The notes under the pieces were generated by a model. That model was not told where the DNA came from, did no database searches, and was given only the letters and a program-made list of their open reading frames with translations. A program made the position numbers and the translations under genes. Shown piece after piece: positions 34,800 to 43,419 of a stretch of DNA of 64,000 bases (positions are counted from its first letter, which is position 1; each line of letters opens with the position of its first letter). The DNA is from Aurantibacter crassamenti. Its GTDB lineage: Bacteria; Bacteroidota; Bacteroidia; Flavobacteriales; Flavobacteriaceae. Location: NCBI RefSeq assembly GCF_016811105.1, contig NZ_JAFBGM010000001.1, forward strand, positions 1,554,126-1,618,125. The letters are read 5' to 3'.

Positions 34800-37121
34800 T
34801 TAGTACATTAGTTTGAGCGGTAGGTTTTCTTCTACAACAAGCTCCCCTGAATTTTGTATTAGGTTGTTTGAATGCGTGTTATTTTTTGCTCCCCAGAGAC
34901 GCGCAACATATTTCACGGAATTGTTAAGAAACTTGTTTCCTGAGAGTTTTACATTTATAATACCGTAAGTATTTAGTAAAATACCGTCTTCCTCTTTCGC
35001 TCCACATTCTGTGAAAGTGTTGTTAGTTACAATTAGATTGCCACCTACAGTAGATTCGTCATAACCTCCTCGGTAATAATCTATTACGTTTTTGTCGACC
35101 GCTTCAAACCTGCAATTATTAATTAAAATGTTTTCTGCGTTGTAGTCGCCTTTGTCGTCGGTTTCTTCAGATAACGCTAAGCCATTATTACATTGTTTAA
35201 TCGTGGTAGACTTGAACTTAATGTGCTCTGCAAAGGAGTATTTGTAAGCTTTCAGCACATAGTTGAAATCAGATATTTCACAGTCTAATACAGACAGGTT
35301 ATAAAGGCTAGACATGTTGTGCTCTAAACTTGCAAATGCATACTGTGTTTTTGAACCTTTTAGAAGAATGCCTTTTAGGGTAAGTTGACCTTTAGGGTTC
35401 ATTTCAAATGCTGGAGTTTTTGATTCGCCCGTATAAAGAATTAAGGCCTTTTTATTGATGTTGGCCGATTGTATCGTTAAGTTCTTATTAATCTTTAAAG
35501 ATGTTTTTAATCTGTACTTGCTAGAAGTTAATAGTATAGTATCTCCATTATTGGCCTTTTCAATCGCTTTAATTAATTGAGCTGTTGAATTGGCTGAATG
35601 AGTTTTGTATGAACTATTTTCTGAAGGTTTAATAAGAAACCAATCCGGACCATATTTTGATTTATCCCCAAGATTCGGTTTCTTAATTTGGGTACTTGAA
35701 ATAGCTCCAACCGCGTTTTTATCCGCTCTAGAATTCCCAAAGAGGTCGTTCGTAATTAAGTCGAACTCAAAACCATTATAGAGCGCCGTATCGGAGAGGT
35801 CTTTTACGGGTATCAACACATTTTCTTCTACTTCTTTAAGAGAAAAATCTTTAGTCGTTATACCTGAAATCTCAGAAAATGCAACTCCTTGATTATTTAT
35901 AATATTACTTTTAAAATCGATTCCATCTAAAGAATCATGAGCAATAATTGGTTGTTTATCTCCCTCATCATTGTAAATAAGGTTATTGGCTACAATGGTG
36001 CGAATAGGTCTTTCTGACCTAATTTCAGAAGCAGGTAGAATATCTTTTTGGTCTACATTAGATCCAACTCCAAATTGCAGAGGAGATTTGCAATTAATCC
36101 AAGTGTTATGCGCTACTACAACATCTGTTACCTGTATGTATCTATTAAGTGGTGATTTATTAATTCCGTTCATTACTGCAAGTGGACTTTTAAAAGTTTT
36201 TCCTTTTAGGTTGTAGAAATAATTATTTGTAACCCAATGACCAGTTCCAATTAATCGTACACCTCCAATGTTTTCAGAATCAGTATCACCAATAAAATAA
36301 TTACCATCTATAATGCAATAGTTTCCATGCCTTGTTACCAAAGAACCTTCGCTTTTATAAAAAATATTATTTCTAAATTCATTAAAATTTGTCTTACTTG
36401 AAATAACTTCAACTTCGCCATTACACCTATCAAAAAAATTATTTTCAACTACTGTGTAACTGGGAGTCATTGAGGTAAAGCTATTGCCAAGTTGTATGGT
36501 TTCAGCGCTAGGACCACCTTTAGGAGGTCTTGGTCCAAAATAGTTATGATGAATTTTATGGTAATTCTTTATACTCTTATTTCCGGCTAAATCAACGCGT
36601 ATCGTAGGTCCTATATTAGATTTTCCTTCAATGTAACAATGGTCGAGCTCATTATATCGCCCTTTAAATAGGACCCAGAAATCCTTCTGATTTCTTTGTG
36701 CTTTGTTAAAATCTAAGATTACAGAATTGGTGACTTGAGAATGATTTGCAACAGTATCTTTATTAATTGCAAATTCAATAACTGCCTCTGATGGGGATGA
36801 ACCATTTAAAAAATAGAGGCCGCTAACTACCAAGTGTTCTCCGCCAAGTTTTAAATCAGATTTTCCACCAATGATTACCTTGCCAGCTGTTTCCGCTCTT
36901 AATGTGATAGGTTGATTCTCTTTCCCATATCCTACAAATCGGATTTGAATGTCATTCCATTCACCATTTGCCATAATAATTTCATCACCAGGACCTGAAT
37001 TGTCAATCGCTTCGTGTAGTTCAGTGATGTCATTAACGTATAAACTTTTTTTCTTTGGATTATTAGAAAAAGAATATAGAAGAAGGACTGTACTTAATAA
37101 TAAGAAACTAGTTTTAATCAC
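34800..37121 (-). CDS. PL6 alginate lyase, second copy
   Basis: Two-domain parallel beta-helix lyase of 773 residues with a cleavable signal peptide (LLLSTVLLLYSFSNN) but no lipobox Cys, unlike the other PL6 at 26201. The catalytic Lys (EVISSKT) and Arg (LVTRHGN) are in place, and GYDESTVGGNLIVTNN matches the C-terminal helix of its paralogue. The two PL6 proteins are clearly related but diverged, so different M/G preference or a different compartment is likely. It heads a message of PL6, PL7, manD, oxidoreductase, symporter and the broken lipoprotein gene. Confidence 0.93.
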   Translation of the reverse strand: MIKTSFLLLSTVLLLYSFSNNPKKKSLYVNDITELHEAIDNSGPGDEIIMANGEWNDIQIRFVGYGKENQPITLRAETAGKVIIGGKSDLKLGGEHLVVSGLYFLNGSSPSEAVIEFAINKDTVANHSQVTNSVILDFNKAQRNQKDFWVLFKGRYNELDHCYIEGKSNIGPTIRVDLAGNKSIKNYHKIHHNYFGPRPPKGGPSAETIQLGNSFTSMTPSYTVVENNFFDRCNGEVEVISSKTNFNEFRNNIFYKSEGSLVTRHGNYCIIDGNYFIGDTDSENIGGVRLIGTGHWVTNNYFYNLKGKTFKSPLAVMNGINKSPLNRYIQVTDVVVAHNTWINCKSPLQFGVGSNVDQKDILPASEIRSERPIRTIVANNLIYNDEGDKQPIIAHDSLDGIDFKSNIINNQGVAFSEISGITTKDFSLKEVEENVLIPVKDLSDTALYNGFEFDLITNDLFGNSRADKNAVGAISSTQIKKPNLGDKSKYGPDWFLIKPSENSSYKTHSANSTAQLIKAIEKANNGDTILLTSSKYRLKTSLKINKNLTIQSANINKKALILYTGESKTPAFEMNPKGQLTLKGILLKGSKTQYAFASLEHNMSSLYNLSVLDCEISDFNYVLKAYKYSFAEHIKFKSTTIKQCNNGLALSEETDDKGDYNAENILINNCRFEAVDKNVIDYYRGGYDESTVGGNLIVTNNTFTECGAKEEDGILLNTYGIINVKLSGNKFLNNSVKYVARLWGAKNNTHSNNLIQNSGELVVEENLPLKLMY

Positions 37122-37215
37122 CTTGAGATTGTTTGATCTGTTTTAAGAAAAATCCATTTTGAAAAAAGCATTGAAACATTTGCATGCTACGTTCACTAAA
37201 AATTGGATAGTTTGT

Positions 37216-37281
37216 TTGGTTTGTTAAATTGGTAAACCAGTTTGGTTGACCAAAAATAAGTATATTTGTAAGACTGACAAA
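37216..37281 (-). promoter_or_regulatory. Promoter and three-unit operator of the PL6-PL7-manD message
   Basis: The minus strand has TTTG (37278-37281), 19 bp, then TATTTTTG (37251-37258), again an exact fit to TTTG-N19-TAnnTTTG. Units TTGGTTTGTTAAA (37216), TTGGTAAACCA (37229) and TTGGTTGACCA (37242) repeat every 13 bp and run into the -7 box. The block from 37229 to about 37315 resembles the other PL6 promoter region over some 75 bp. It may also influence the divergent gene at 37319. Confidence 0.85.
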
Positions 37282-37318
37282 TATTTAACATAAATTCAAT
37301 CAATAAATAAAAACATAT

Positions 37319-38284
37319 ATGAAAAATGAGAAAACTTCATTATCAAGAAGAGATTTCGTTAAACTATCATCCACAGGGTTTATGGCAATGCCCATTCTAG
37401 GGGTAGAGAATCCTTTTAAATCAGAATTATCAAATACAAACAATGAATTAGAAGTGCACTTGTTTTCTAAACACTTACAATTTCTTGATTATGAAGAAAT
37501 GTCTTCCGTTGCCAGTAAACTCGGTTTTGACGGTTTAGATTTAACTGTGCGACCAAAAGGTCATGTGCTTCCTGAACGAGTTGTTGAAGATTTGCCAAAA
37601 GCAGTGGCGGCGATGAAAAAGCATGGCCTAAAAGCAAGCTTGATGACTACAAATGTGCTCGATGTAGATAATGTTGAACATAAAACTGTTTTAGAGACTG
37701 CAAGTAAATTAGGATTGTCGCATTACCGAAGTGGTTGGTTAGATTATCCTGAAGAACGTAGTATTATTGAGAGTCAACAAGTGTACGGCGCTCAATTTAA
37801 AAAATTAGAGACGTTGAATAGTAAGTTAAATTTAATAGGTTGCTATCAAAATCATGCAGGTAAACATGTTGGGGCTCCTATTTGGGATTTAGTTCCAATG
37901 TTAGAAGCTACAAACAACGAATTCTTCGGAAGTCAATATGATATTCGGCATGCAGTTGTTGAAGGTGGAAGTAGTTGGGAGTTGGGTCTTCGATTAATAC
38001 GGCCTTATATAAAATCGATTGTAATTAAAGATTTTAAATGGGGTGAAGTTGATGGTATTTGGAAACCGATTAATACGCCACTTGGTGAAGGCATGGTTGA
38101 TTTCAAAAGATATTTTGCGCTTTTAAAGAAGTACAAAGTGAATGTGCCAATTATACTTCATTTAGAATATGACTTGGGCGGTGCTGAACATGGCGATAAA
38201 ACAATAACAATTGCTAAAGAAGAGGTTTATAAGCAAATGAAAAGTGATTTAGCTTATTTGAAAGATACGTGGCGTAATGCATAA
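37319..38284 (+). CDS. Tat-signal TIM-barrel sugar phosphate isomerase/epimerase-like protein
   Basis: AP-endonuclease-2-like TIM-barrel protein of 321 residues. The N-terminus has a textbook Tat motif (SRRDFVKLSSTGF) followed by a hydrophobic stretch, so it should be exported folded. The barrel shows GFDGLDLTVRPKGHVLPE, NLIGCYQNHAG and a HLEYDLGGAEHG stretch with possible metal ligands. The substrate is unknown. It is the first gene facing away from the PL6 operon, shares the operator region with it, and is followed 11 bp later by an RraA-family gene, so both may belong to the alginate regulon. Confidence 0.8.
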   Translation: MKNEKTSLSRRDFVKLSSTGFMAMPILGVENPFKSELSNTNNELEVHLFSKHLQFLDYEEMSSVASKLGFDGLDLTVRPKGHVLPERVVEDLPKAVAAMKKHGLKASLMTTNVLDVDNVEHKTVLETASKLGLSHYRSGWLDYPEERSIIESQQVYGAQFKKLETLNSKLNLIGCYQNHAGKHVGAPIWDLVPMLEATNNEFFGSQYDIRHAVVEGGSSWELGLRLIRPYIKSIVIKDFKWGEVDGIWKPINTPLGEGMVDFKRYFALLKKYKVNVPIILHLEYDLGGAEHGDKTITIAKEEVYKQMKSDLAYLKDTWRNA

Positions 38285-38295
38285 ACTATAGAAGA

Positions 38296-39015
38296 ATGAG
38301 TAATAATCTAAATCAGACAAAAGATAAACTGCGAAAAGTAAGTACAGCAACTATAGCTACTTGCTTGTTTAAGAAAGGATTAAAAAAGCAATTTATACAA
38401 GGTGTTCAGACATTGAAACCTGGCAAGCCGACAATGGTTGGTGAAGCGTACACGTTGCGTTATATTCCAGCGCGTGAAGATTTAAATCCTTTGTCAGTTT
38501 TTAGAGATCCGAAGAATTTGCAGCGTGTAGGTGTAGAGAACTGCCCTGAGGGGGCGGTAATGGTCATCGACAGTAGAAAAGATGCAAGAGCTGCTTCCGC
38601 TGGATCTATTTTGGTAACAAGATTAATGGTTAGAGGTGTTGCGGGTATTGTAACTGATGGAGGTTTTAGAGATTCTGCTGAAATAGCTGATTTGGCAATT
38701 CCATCATATCATAATAGACCATCTGCGCCTACTAATTTAACCTTGCATCATGCAATAGCGTTAAATGAGCCAATTGGTTGTGGTGACGTTGCGGTTTTTC
38801 CAGGGGATATTTTGGTAGGAGATGATGATGGGGTAATGGTGGTGCCAAGTCAAATTGCAGATGAAGTTGCTGATGAATGTTTGCAGATGACTTTGTTTGA
38901 AGAATTTGTAATGGAGAACGTTGTTGAAGGAAGAACAATTATTGGACTGTACCCATTAACTGATTCTAAAATAGAAGCGGAGTTCGATAAATGGAAAACA
39001 GGTAGGGTTATTTAA
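38296..39015 (+). CDS. RraA-family aldolase/decarboxylase-like protein
   Basis: RraA/HMG-aldolase-fold protein of 239 residues. The metal-dependent aldolase signature is visible: VMVIDSRKDARAASAGSIL, then VTDGGFRDSAE with the conserved Arg-Asp, and GDVAVFPGDILVGDDDGVMV (20 residues typical of the family). Enzymatic members cleave 4-hydroxy-4-methyl-2-oxoglutarate and related keto acids or decarboxylate oxaloacetate; RNase-inhibitor members lack the Arg-Asp pair. Here the pair is present, so a keto-acid aldolase is favoured. Coupled to the TIM-barrel gene, it could act on a keto-deoxy acid, but no substrate can be assigned. Confidence 0.85.
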   Translation: MSNNLNQTKDKLRKVSTATIATCLFKKGLKKQFIQGVQTLKPGKPTMVGEAYTLRYIPAREDLNPLSVFRDPKNLQRVGVENCPEGAVMVIDSRKDARAASAGSILVTRLMVRGVAGIVTDGGFRDSAEIADLAIPSYHNRPSAPTNLTLHHAIALNEPIGCGDVAVFPGDILVGDDDGVMVVPSQIADEVADECLQMTLFEEFVMENVVEGRTIIGLYPLTDSKIEAEFDKWKTGRVI

Positions 39016-40132
39016 TTTTAATCGAAGAATTTTTTATTCGATAAATACAAAGTCACTCTATAGTTTAAATGAATATTGGTGGTTTCTTATGTTGTATTAT
39101 TTCGCATAATTTTTTTTAAATATTTGCTTTTAAAAGGACGTAATAAAGATAATCTTATGCGTATTTAATTTGCTTAGAATATTCTAGCCAAAGCTAATTA
39201 TTTGACCTTAAATCCAATAAATAATACCAATAAGTATTGTGTTTTTATTGATTTTAATAAGTTGCTAAATATTTTGAATCATGACTTTTACGGGTATTTG
39301 GTTGACAAAACTTATTTAGTGTAATTGTTGGCTCTAAATTTGTTAAAATTTGTCTCCGAATTATAAAATTATTGAATATTTATTTGGATAAAAATTGCAG
39401 CTGAAATCTGCAAGTATTAATATTTCATATTTAAATTATAATCTATTTAAAACATTAAACATTCGGTATAATTATGATTTAGATTTCAATATAAAATCAT
39501 ATAGTATGTTTTAGTTTTGAAATGGCACACTGAAATTAATCCATTTATGAGGTTTCATTTATGTAAATTTAGGCAGATAAATGTGATTAATCATAACAAT
39601 TAACTAGGAAGCATTTGAGGAGCTAAAAACTAGCAAATATTTATATATTTTTTCTATTTAAAAAACAGAACGGTTGGTTTTTAATCTTTTAATTTTCCGT
39701 CAAAATTGTTCATTGTTTTATCAAAAAAGAGTTGAATTTTTTCTATTGTAAAAACATTGAATTATACGTTTGTTTTGTTCAATAAATAGTCTTTAAAAAA
39801 TGAAATTCTTTATTAAAAATGAATTCAAATTTTACCTAATAAAAATTAATAGTAAGATAGATTTGCTGACCAAAAGCTATGTAGTGTTTTTTCAAATCTA
39901 GATTTAAAAACTGAAAAAAGAGACGATAAATAAAATACTTATAGGTATATTTTGAGTCAACTAGGACTTATAGATCGAGTGAAAATATTTGAAAATTCAA
40001 CTTATTTTCTTAATGTAGATTTGTATTTAATTTTAAATACATCCAAAAATAATACCATTAATGAAATGAAGAAATTCAATTTCACTAATGATATTTACAA
40101 TCTTGTTTCTGTTCTGATTTAGAGCAAATAGG
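39016..40132. other. Gene-free AT-rich region of about 1.1 kb
   Basis: No convincing reading frame is visible on either strand. A small hairpin (ATCGAA 39021-39026 with TTCGAT 39037-39042 around T-rich sequence) just after the RraA gene may end its transcript. The rest is AT-rich with short chance frames such as a 33-codon one at about 39800 on the plus strand. No repeat or relic of a mobile element stands out. Confidence 0.5.
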
Positions 40133-40228
40133 TTAGTTGATTACAGCCCAAATTAGTACTGCAATGTACAGCACATACCAAATTATATATTTAATATATT
40201 TCTTAAGGTTGTAATTGTTTTGACCCAT
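40133..40228 (-). CDS. Small single-helix membrane peptide (31 residues)
   Basis: A short frame starting with ATG at 40228, 6 bp beyond the YceI stop codon, encodes MGQNNYNLKKYIKYIIWYVL and continues YIAVLIWAVIN. A polar, lysine-containing start followed by one strongly hydrophobic helix is the pattern of real small membrane proteins rather than chance. Its tight spacing implies cotranscription with yceI. I cannot name a function. Support would come from conservation of the frame in related genomes. Confidence 0.5.
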   Translation of the reverse strand: MGQNNYNLKKYIKYIIWYVLYIAVLIWAVIN

Positions 40229-40234
40229 AGAAGT

Positions 40235-40795
40235 TTACTGTTGTGCCATTTCAAGATGAATGGTCAATTCCACATCATTACCCAATGTAGCCGTGTCATC
40301 TCCAACTTTAAAGTCCAATCTATTGACAGTTCCGGTTAATTTAAGGCCTGCTTTAAACTTTTTACTACGTTGGTCAGTGATAATGCCATTAAGTTTACCT
40401 TCTAGCGTTACAGGCTTTGTAATGCCGTGCATTGATAGTTCTCCGTTTAATTTGAATGTTTTATCTCCTGTTTTTTCAAAACTTGTAGAATTGAATGTGA
40501 TAGTAGGATTTACAGGGGCATCAAAAAAGTCAGCATTACGTAAATGATTATCTCTGCGCTCATTGTCGGTGTCAATACTTGCGGTTTTAATGCTTACATT
40601 GAATGATGGCTCGCTAAATACATCATCTGCAGTAGCAGTAATTTCGAAATCACTAAAATGACCTTCAACCTCAGAAATCATTAGATGCGTAATAGCAAAA
40701 CCTACTTTAGAATGTGAGGTATCTGCTTTCCATTCGCTTTGGGCTGATAAGGTCGCACATGCTATAAATAGTACTGTAAAAATTGTTTTTTTCAT
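40235..40795 (-). CDS. YceI-family lipid-binding periplasmic protein
   Basis: Exported lipocalin-like protein of 186 residues. The signal peptide (MKKTIFTVLFIACATLSAQS) is followed by the family pattern WKADTSHSKVGFAITHLMIS, RRDNHLRNADFFDAPVNPTI and NGELSMHGITKPVTLEGKL. YceI-like proteins bind polyisoprenoid or other amphiphilic lipids, and a link to quinone or respiratory chemistry is often assumed. Here it lies after a TonB-dependent receptor and near a PQQ dehydrogenase, but gene spacing (56 bp) gives only weak support for a joint role. Confidence 0.92.
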   Translation of the reverse strand: MKKTIFTVLFIACATLSAQSEWKADTSHSKVGFAITHLMISEVEGHFSDFEITATADDVFSEPSFNVSIKTASIDTDNERRDNHLRNADFFDAPVNPTITFNSTSFEKTGDKTFKLNGELSMHGITKPVTLEGKLNGIITDQRSKKFKAGLKLTGTVNRLDFKVGDDTATLGNDVELTIHLEMAQQ

Positions 40796-40851
40796 TTCGA
40801 TAATTGTTTAATTGTTTGTTGTGTTTCTATTCTATTTTTGTTCACATGGTC

Positions 40852-43239
40852 TTAAAAATGTTTTTGACCAGAAAATTCCATAGCCTCACCTTTTCCAAAT
40901 CCAAAGCTTACACCAAAGGTGATAAATCGACCTCTTTTGCTAAAATCACGTAAATAAGTATTGTTTGTTGTTGTAATACTTTCGCTAATTCTAGATGCAA
41001 ATACATCACGAATGCTAAGGTTTAAAATGGCTTTACCTTTTAAAATTTTCTTTCTGGCGCCGAAATCCATGAAAATATTATCTGAAATTTCTGATTGTAA
41101 GGTTCTATATCCTGATTGATAGTTGCCTGTAAGCTCAATATCAAAATTTGCTGGTAATTTTATTTTGCTGGTTAAACGGGTAGACCATTGGTCTCCTGTA
41201 AAATCAAATGCAGTTCCTTCATAATTCCCTTCACGCACAAATTGGTTATAGTTAATATCATTTGTGAATGACAACCAATTATTTGGTAAATATTTAGCGT
41301 TAAATTCAATACCCGTAGTATTGTCTGTGCCAACGTTTATGGGCTTAGAAATACTAATTTGTGTGTCGTTTTCAACTATTATATCAACTACTCTTTCTAC
41401 AGCATCCTCAGTATGTCTATAAAACACACCTAAATTCATTGAGGTCTTGCCTACTTTGAAAATGCTTGTTATTTCATAACTGTCTGTAAATTCAGGAAGT
41501 AAATCAGGGTTTCCGGTACGTCTATTGTTGAAATTTCGAATATTTAAAAACGGATTTAAATCCCAAAGTCGCGGTCTAAATATGCGTTTAGAATATCCTG
41601 CTTGTAAAGAAAAATCATCACTTACTTTATAAGAAGTGTGTCCGCTAGGAAAGAAATTGCTATAATGTTGATCGTTACGAGTATTGGTGTTTTGCAATAA
41701 TGTACCCACATCAGTGTCTTCAAAGCGTACACCTAATTTTATTCCCCATTTATCACCTTCATAAGCTGCCGTACTGTATACACCTAATACTTTTTGAACC
41801 CATTCAAAAACATTTGTAAAGTCTGCGTTTTCAACAAAACTCCCATTTATAAAATCGCTAATCGCAAAATCATTAGCAACATCGTTTATCTGATATTGGG
41901 CTCCGGTTTCAATTGTGTATTTTTCTGCCCACGGATGGGTGTAATCCGCTTTAAATGTATATTCTGCTTGCTTGAAATCAGTACGCGTTTGTTGTAACGC
42001 ATCTTCGTCATCACCAAAAGAGGTTACGTTATTATAATCAGAAGATTGGTCTTTAGCGAAGAGATTTCCTGTTGCACTAAGTAATAATGATTGGTCTTCA
42101 TTACCTTCAAAGTCCTTTTTATACTGAAGTTCGTAAGAATATTTAGGGTTCGTGGCCGTGGTTAATTCATTTCGATGGAAGCTATCAGTTAATGAATTGC
42201 TTGAGTCAAATGTACTATAGTCAGCATTAGAATTTTCTTTTTCCCATTCGTATGCAAAGTTGCCTGATAGTGTTAAAACGTTTAAGTCATTAATATGATA
42301 GTCTGTACCAAGAATTAGATTGAAAAAAGTTTCATTTTTATCGCTTTGACCAATGCTACTTACATAAGAATTATCAAGAAGATTACGATTTTCCGTTTCG
42401 TTATCGCTAGGAAAAGTTCTGCGACCGAAACCCACTTGACTGAATAAATTAAATTTTTCTGTACGACGATTAAGACTTAGGCCAAGACTATGATTGTTTG
42501 GTACGCCAGTATTTAATGTTACCGAGCCGTTTAGTCCTTTTTTCTCATCTTTTTTAAGAACAATATTGATAATGCCCGATGTACCTTCGGCATCATATTT
42601 TGCTGACGGATTGGTGATAACTTCAATTCTGTCAATCATATCGGCGGTAAGTGTGCCAAGGGCATTACCTTGTTCATTCGCTATAACTGAAGGCTTTCCG
42701 TTAATGAGCATTTGAACGCCTTGGCTTCCTCGCAAACTAATTGCGCCTTCAATGCTAACATTCACTGACGGAACATTGTTTAAAACTTCTAAGGCACTAG
42801 CTCCAGTACTGCTTAAATCAGCACCTACATTAAATACACGTTTATCTAACTTAAAAACTGTTTGTGAAACTTGACCTTCAACAACAACTTCATCTAATTG
42901 TTGTGAATCTTCTGAAAGTGTAACGGTGCCTAAATCTATTTTTCCATCTACAATTGTAGGGTTCTCAATAGTTTTTTTGGTGAATCCTATAAAGCTTACT
43001 TCAATATAGAAATTAGATGCGGTAGTTTCTAGGCTGAAACCACCATCTTCTAATGTAGTTGTGCCTGCAATTGGCTTTTGGTCTGAAGAATTGGCAATTA
43101 AAACTGTGGCAAACTCAATTGGCATTCCATTATCTTCAACAACTTTACCAATAATAGTGGTGGAGTTATTTTGAGCAGTTAGAGCATTGAAATTTAAAAA
43201 TAGAGCTCCTAGTAAGAGCACATAAAATATTTTGGGCAT
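40852..43239 (-). CDS. TonB-dependent receptor, outer membrane beta-barrel (OMP_b-brl_3) type
   Basis: Outer-membrane receptor of 795 residues, smaller than SusC and without the SusC/SusD pairing. The N-terminus has a signal peptide and a carboxypeptidase-regulatory-like module (IIGKVVEDNGMPIEFATVLI), then a short plug (LEVLNNVPSVNVSIEGAISLR, first 20 residues) with NPSAKYDAEGTSGIINIVLKK, the hallmark of this subfamily, and a barrel ending near GVSFGFGKGEAMEF. Substrates are mostly unknown; peptides, siderophores or cofactors are possible. Next to a PQQ enzyme, uptake of PQQ is a tempting but untested idea. Confidence 0.93.
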   Translation of the reverse strand: MPKIFYVLLLGALFLNFNALTAQNNSTTIIGKVVEDNGMPIEFATVLIANSSDQKPIAGTTTLEDGGFSLETTASNFYIEVSFIGFTKKTIENPTIVDGKIDLGTVTLSEDSQQLDEVVVEGQVSQTVFKLDKRVFNVGADLSSTGASALEVLNNVPSVNVSIEGAISLRGSQGVQMLINGKPSVIANEQGNALGTLTADMIDRIEVITNPSAKYDAEGTSGIINIVLKKDEKKGLNGSVTLNTGVPNNHSLGLSLNRRTEKFNLFSQVGFGRRTFPSDNETENRNLLDNSYVSSIGQSDKNETFFNLILGTDYHINDLNVLTLSGNFAYEWEKENSNADYSTFDSSNSLTDSFHRNELTTATNPKYSYELQYKKDFEGNEDQSLLLSATGNLFAKDQSSDYNNVTSFGDDEDALQQTRTDFKQAEYTFKADYTHPWAEKYTIETGAQYQINDVANDFAISDFINGSFVENADFTNVFEWVQKVLGVYSTAAYEGDKWGIKLGVRFEDTDVGTLLQNTNTRNDQHYSNFFPSGHTSYKVSDDFSLQAGYSKRIFRPRLWDLNPFLNIRNFNNRRTGNPDLLPEFTDSYEITSIFKVGKTSMNLGVFYRHTEDAVERVVDIIVENDTQISISKPINVGTDNTTGIEFNAKYLPNNWLSFTNDINYNQFVREGNYEGTAFDFTGDQWSTRLTSKIKLPANFDIELTGNYQSGYRTLQSEISDNIFMDFGARKKILKGKAILNLSIRDVFASRISESITTTNNTYLRDFSKRGRFITFGVSFGFGKGEAMEFSGQKHF

Positions 43240-43268
43240 CTTTTAAATCTAATTATGGTTGATGATTC

Positions 43269-43313
43269 AAAGATGCCTAAAAAATAAAAGAGAAATTTCA
43301 CTTTTCTGTTACC
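43269..43313 (-). promoter_or_regulatory. Two-block upstream element, copy A (before the TonB receptor)
   Basis: AAAGATGCCTAAA (43269-43281) and TTCTGTTACC (43304-43313) are separated by 22 bp. The same two blocks with the same spacing occur at 45686-45730 upstream of the PQQ dehydrogenase. The 22-bp spacer is only about half identical, so the blocks seem to be under selection. Function unknown; a shared promoter or operator is likely. Confidence 0.45.
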
Positions 43314-43419
43314 GACTGAATTAATACTGTAAACGACGTAGTATTAAAAACAATTCATTTTTTAGTGAATAGAAGTGAAATCGGGGTTGTTATAGTTTGC
43401 CAGACTAAGTCTTGCAAAT

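Noticed and set aside
39800-39901. 33-codon plus-strand frame in the gene-free region
   Set aside because: Composition is that expected of random AT-rich DNA (Lys, Phe, Ile, Asn), with no neighbour support.
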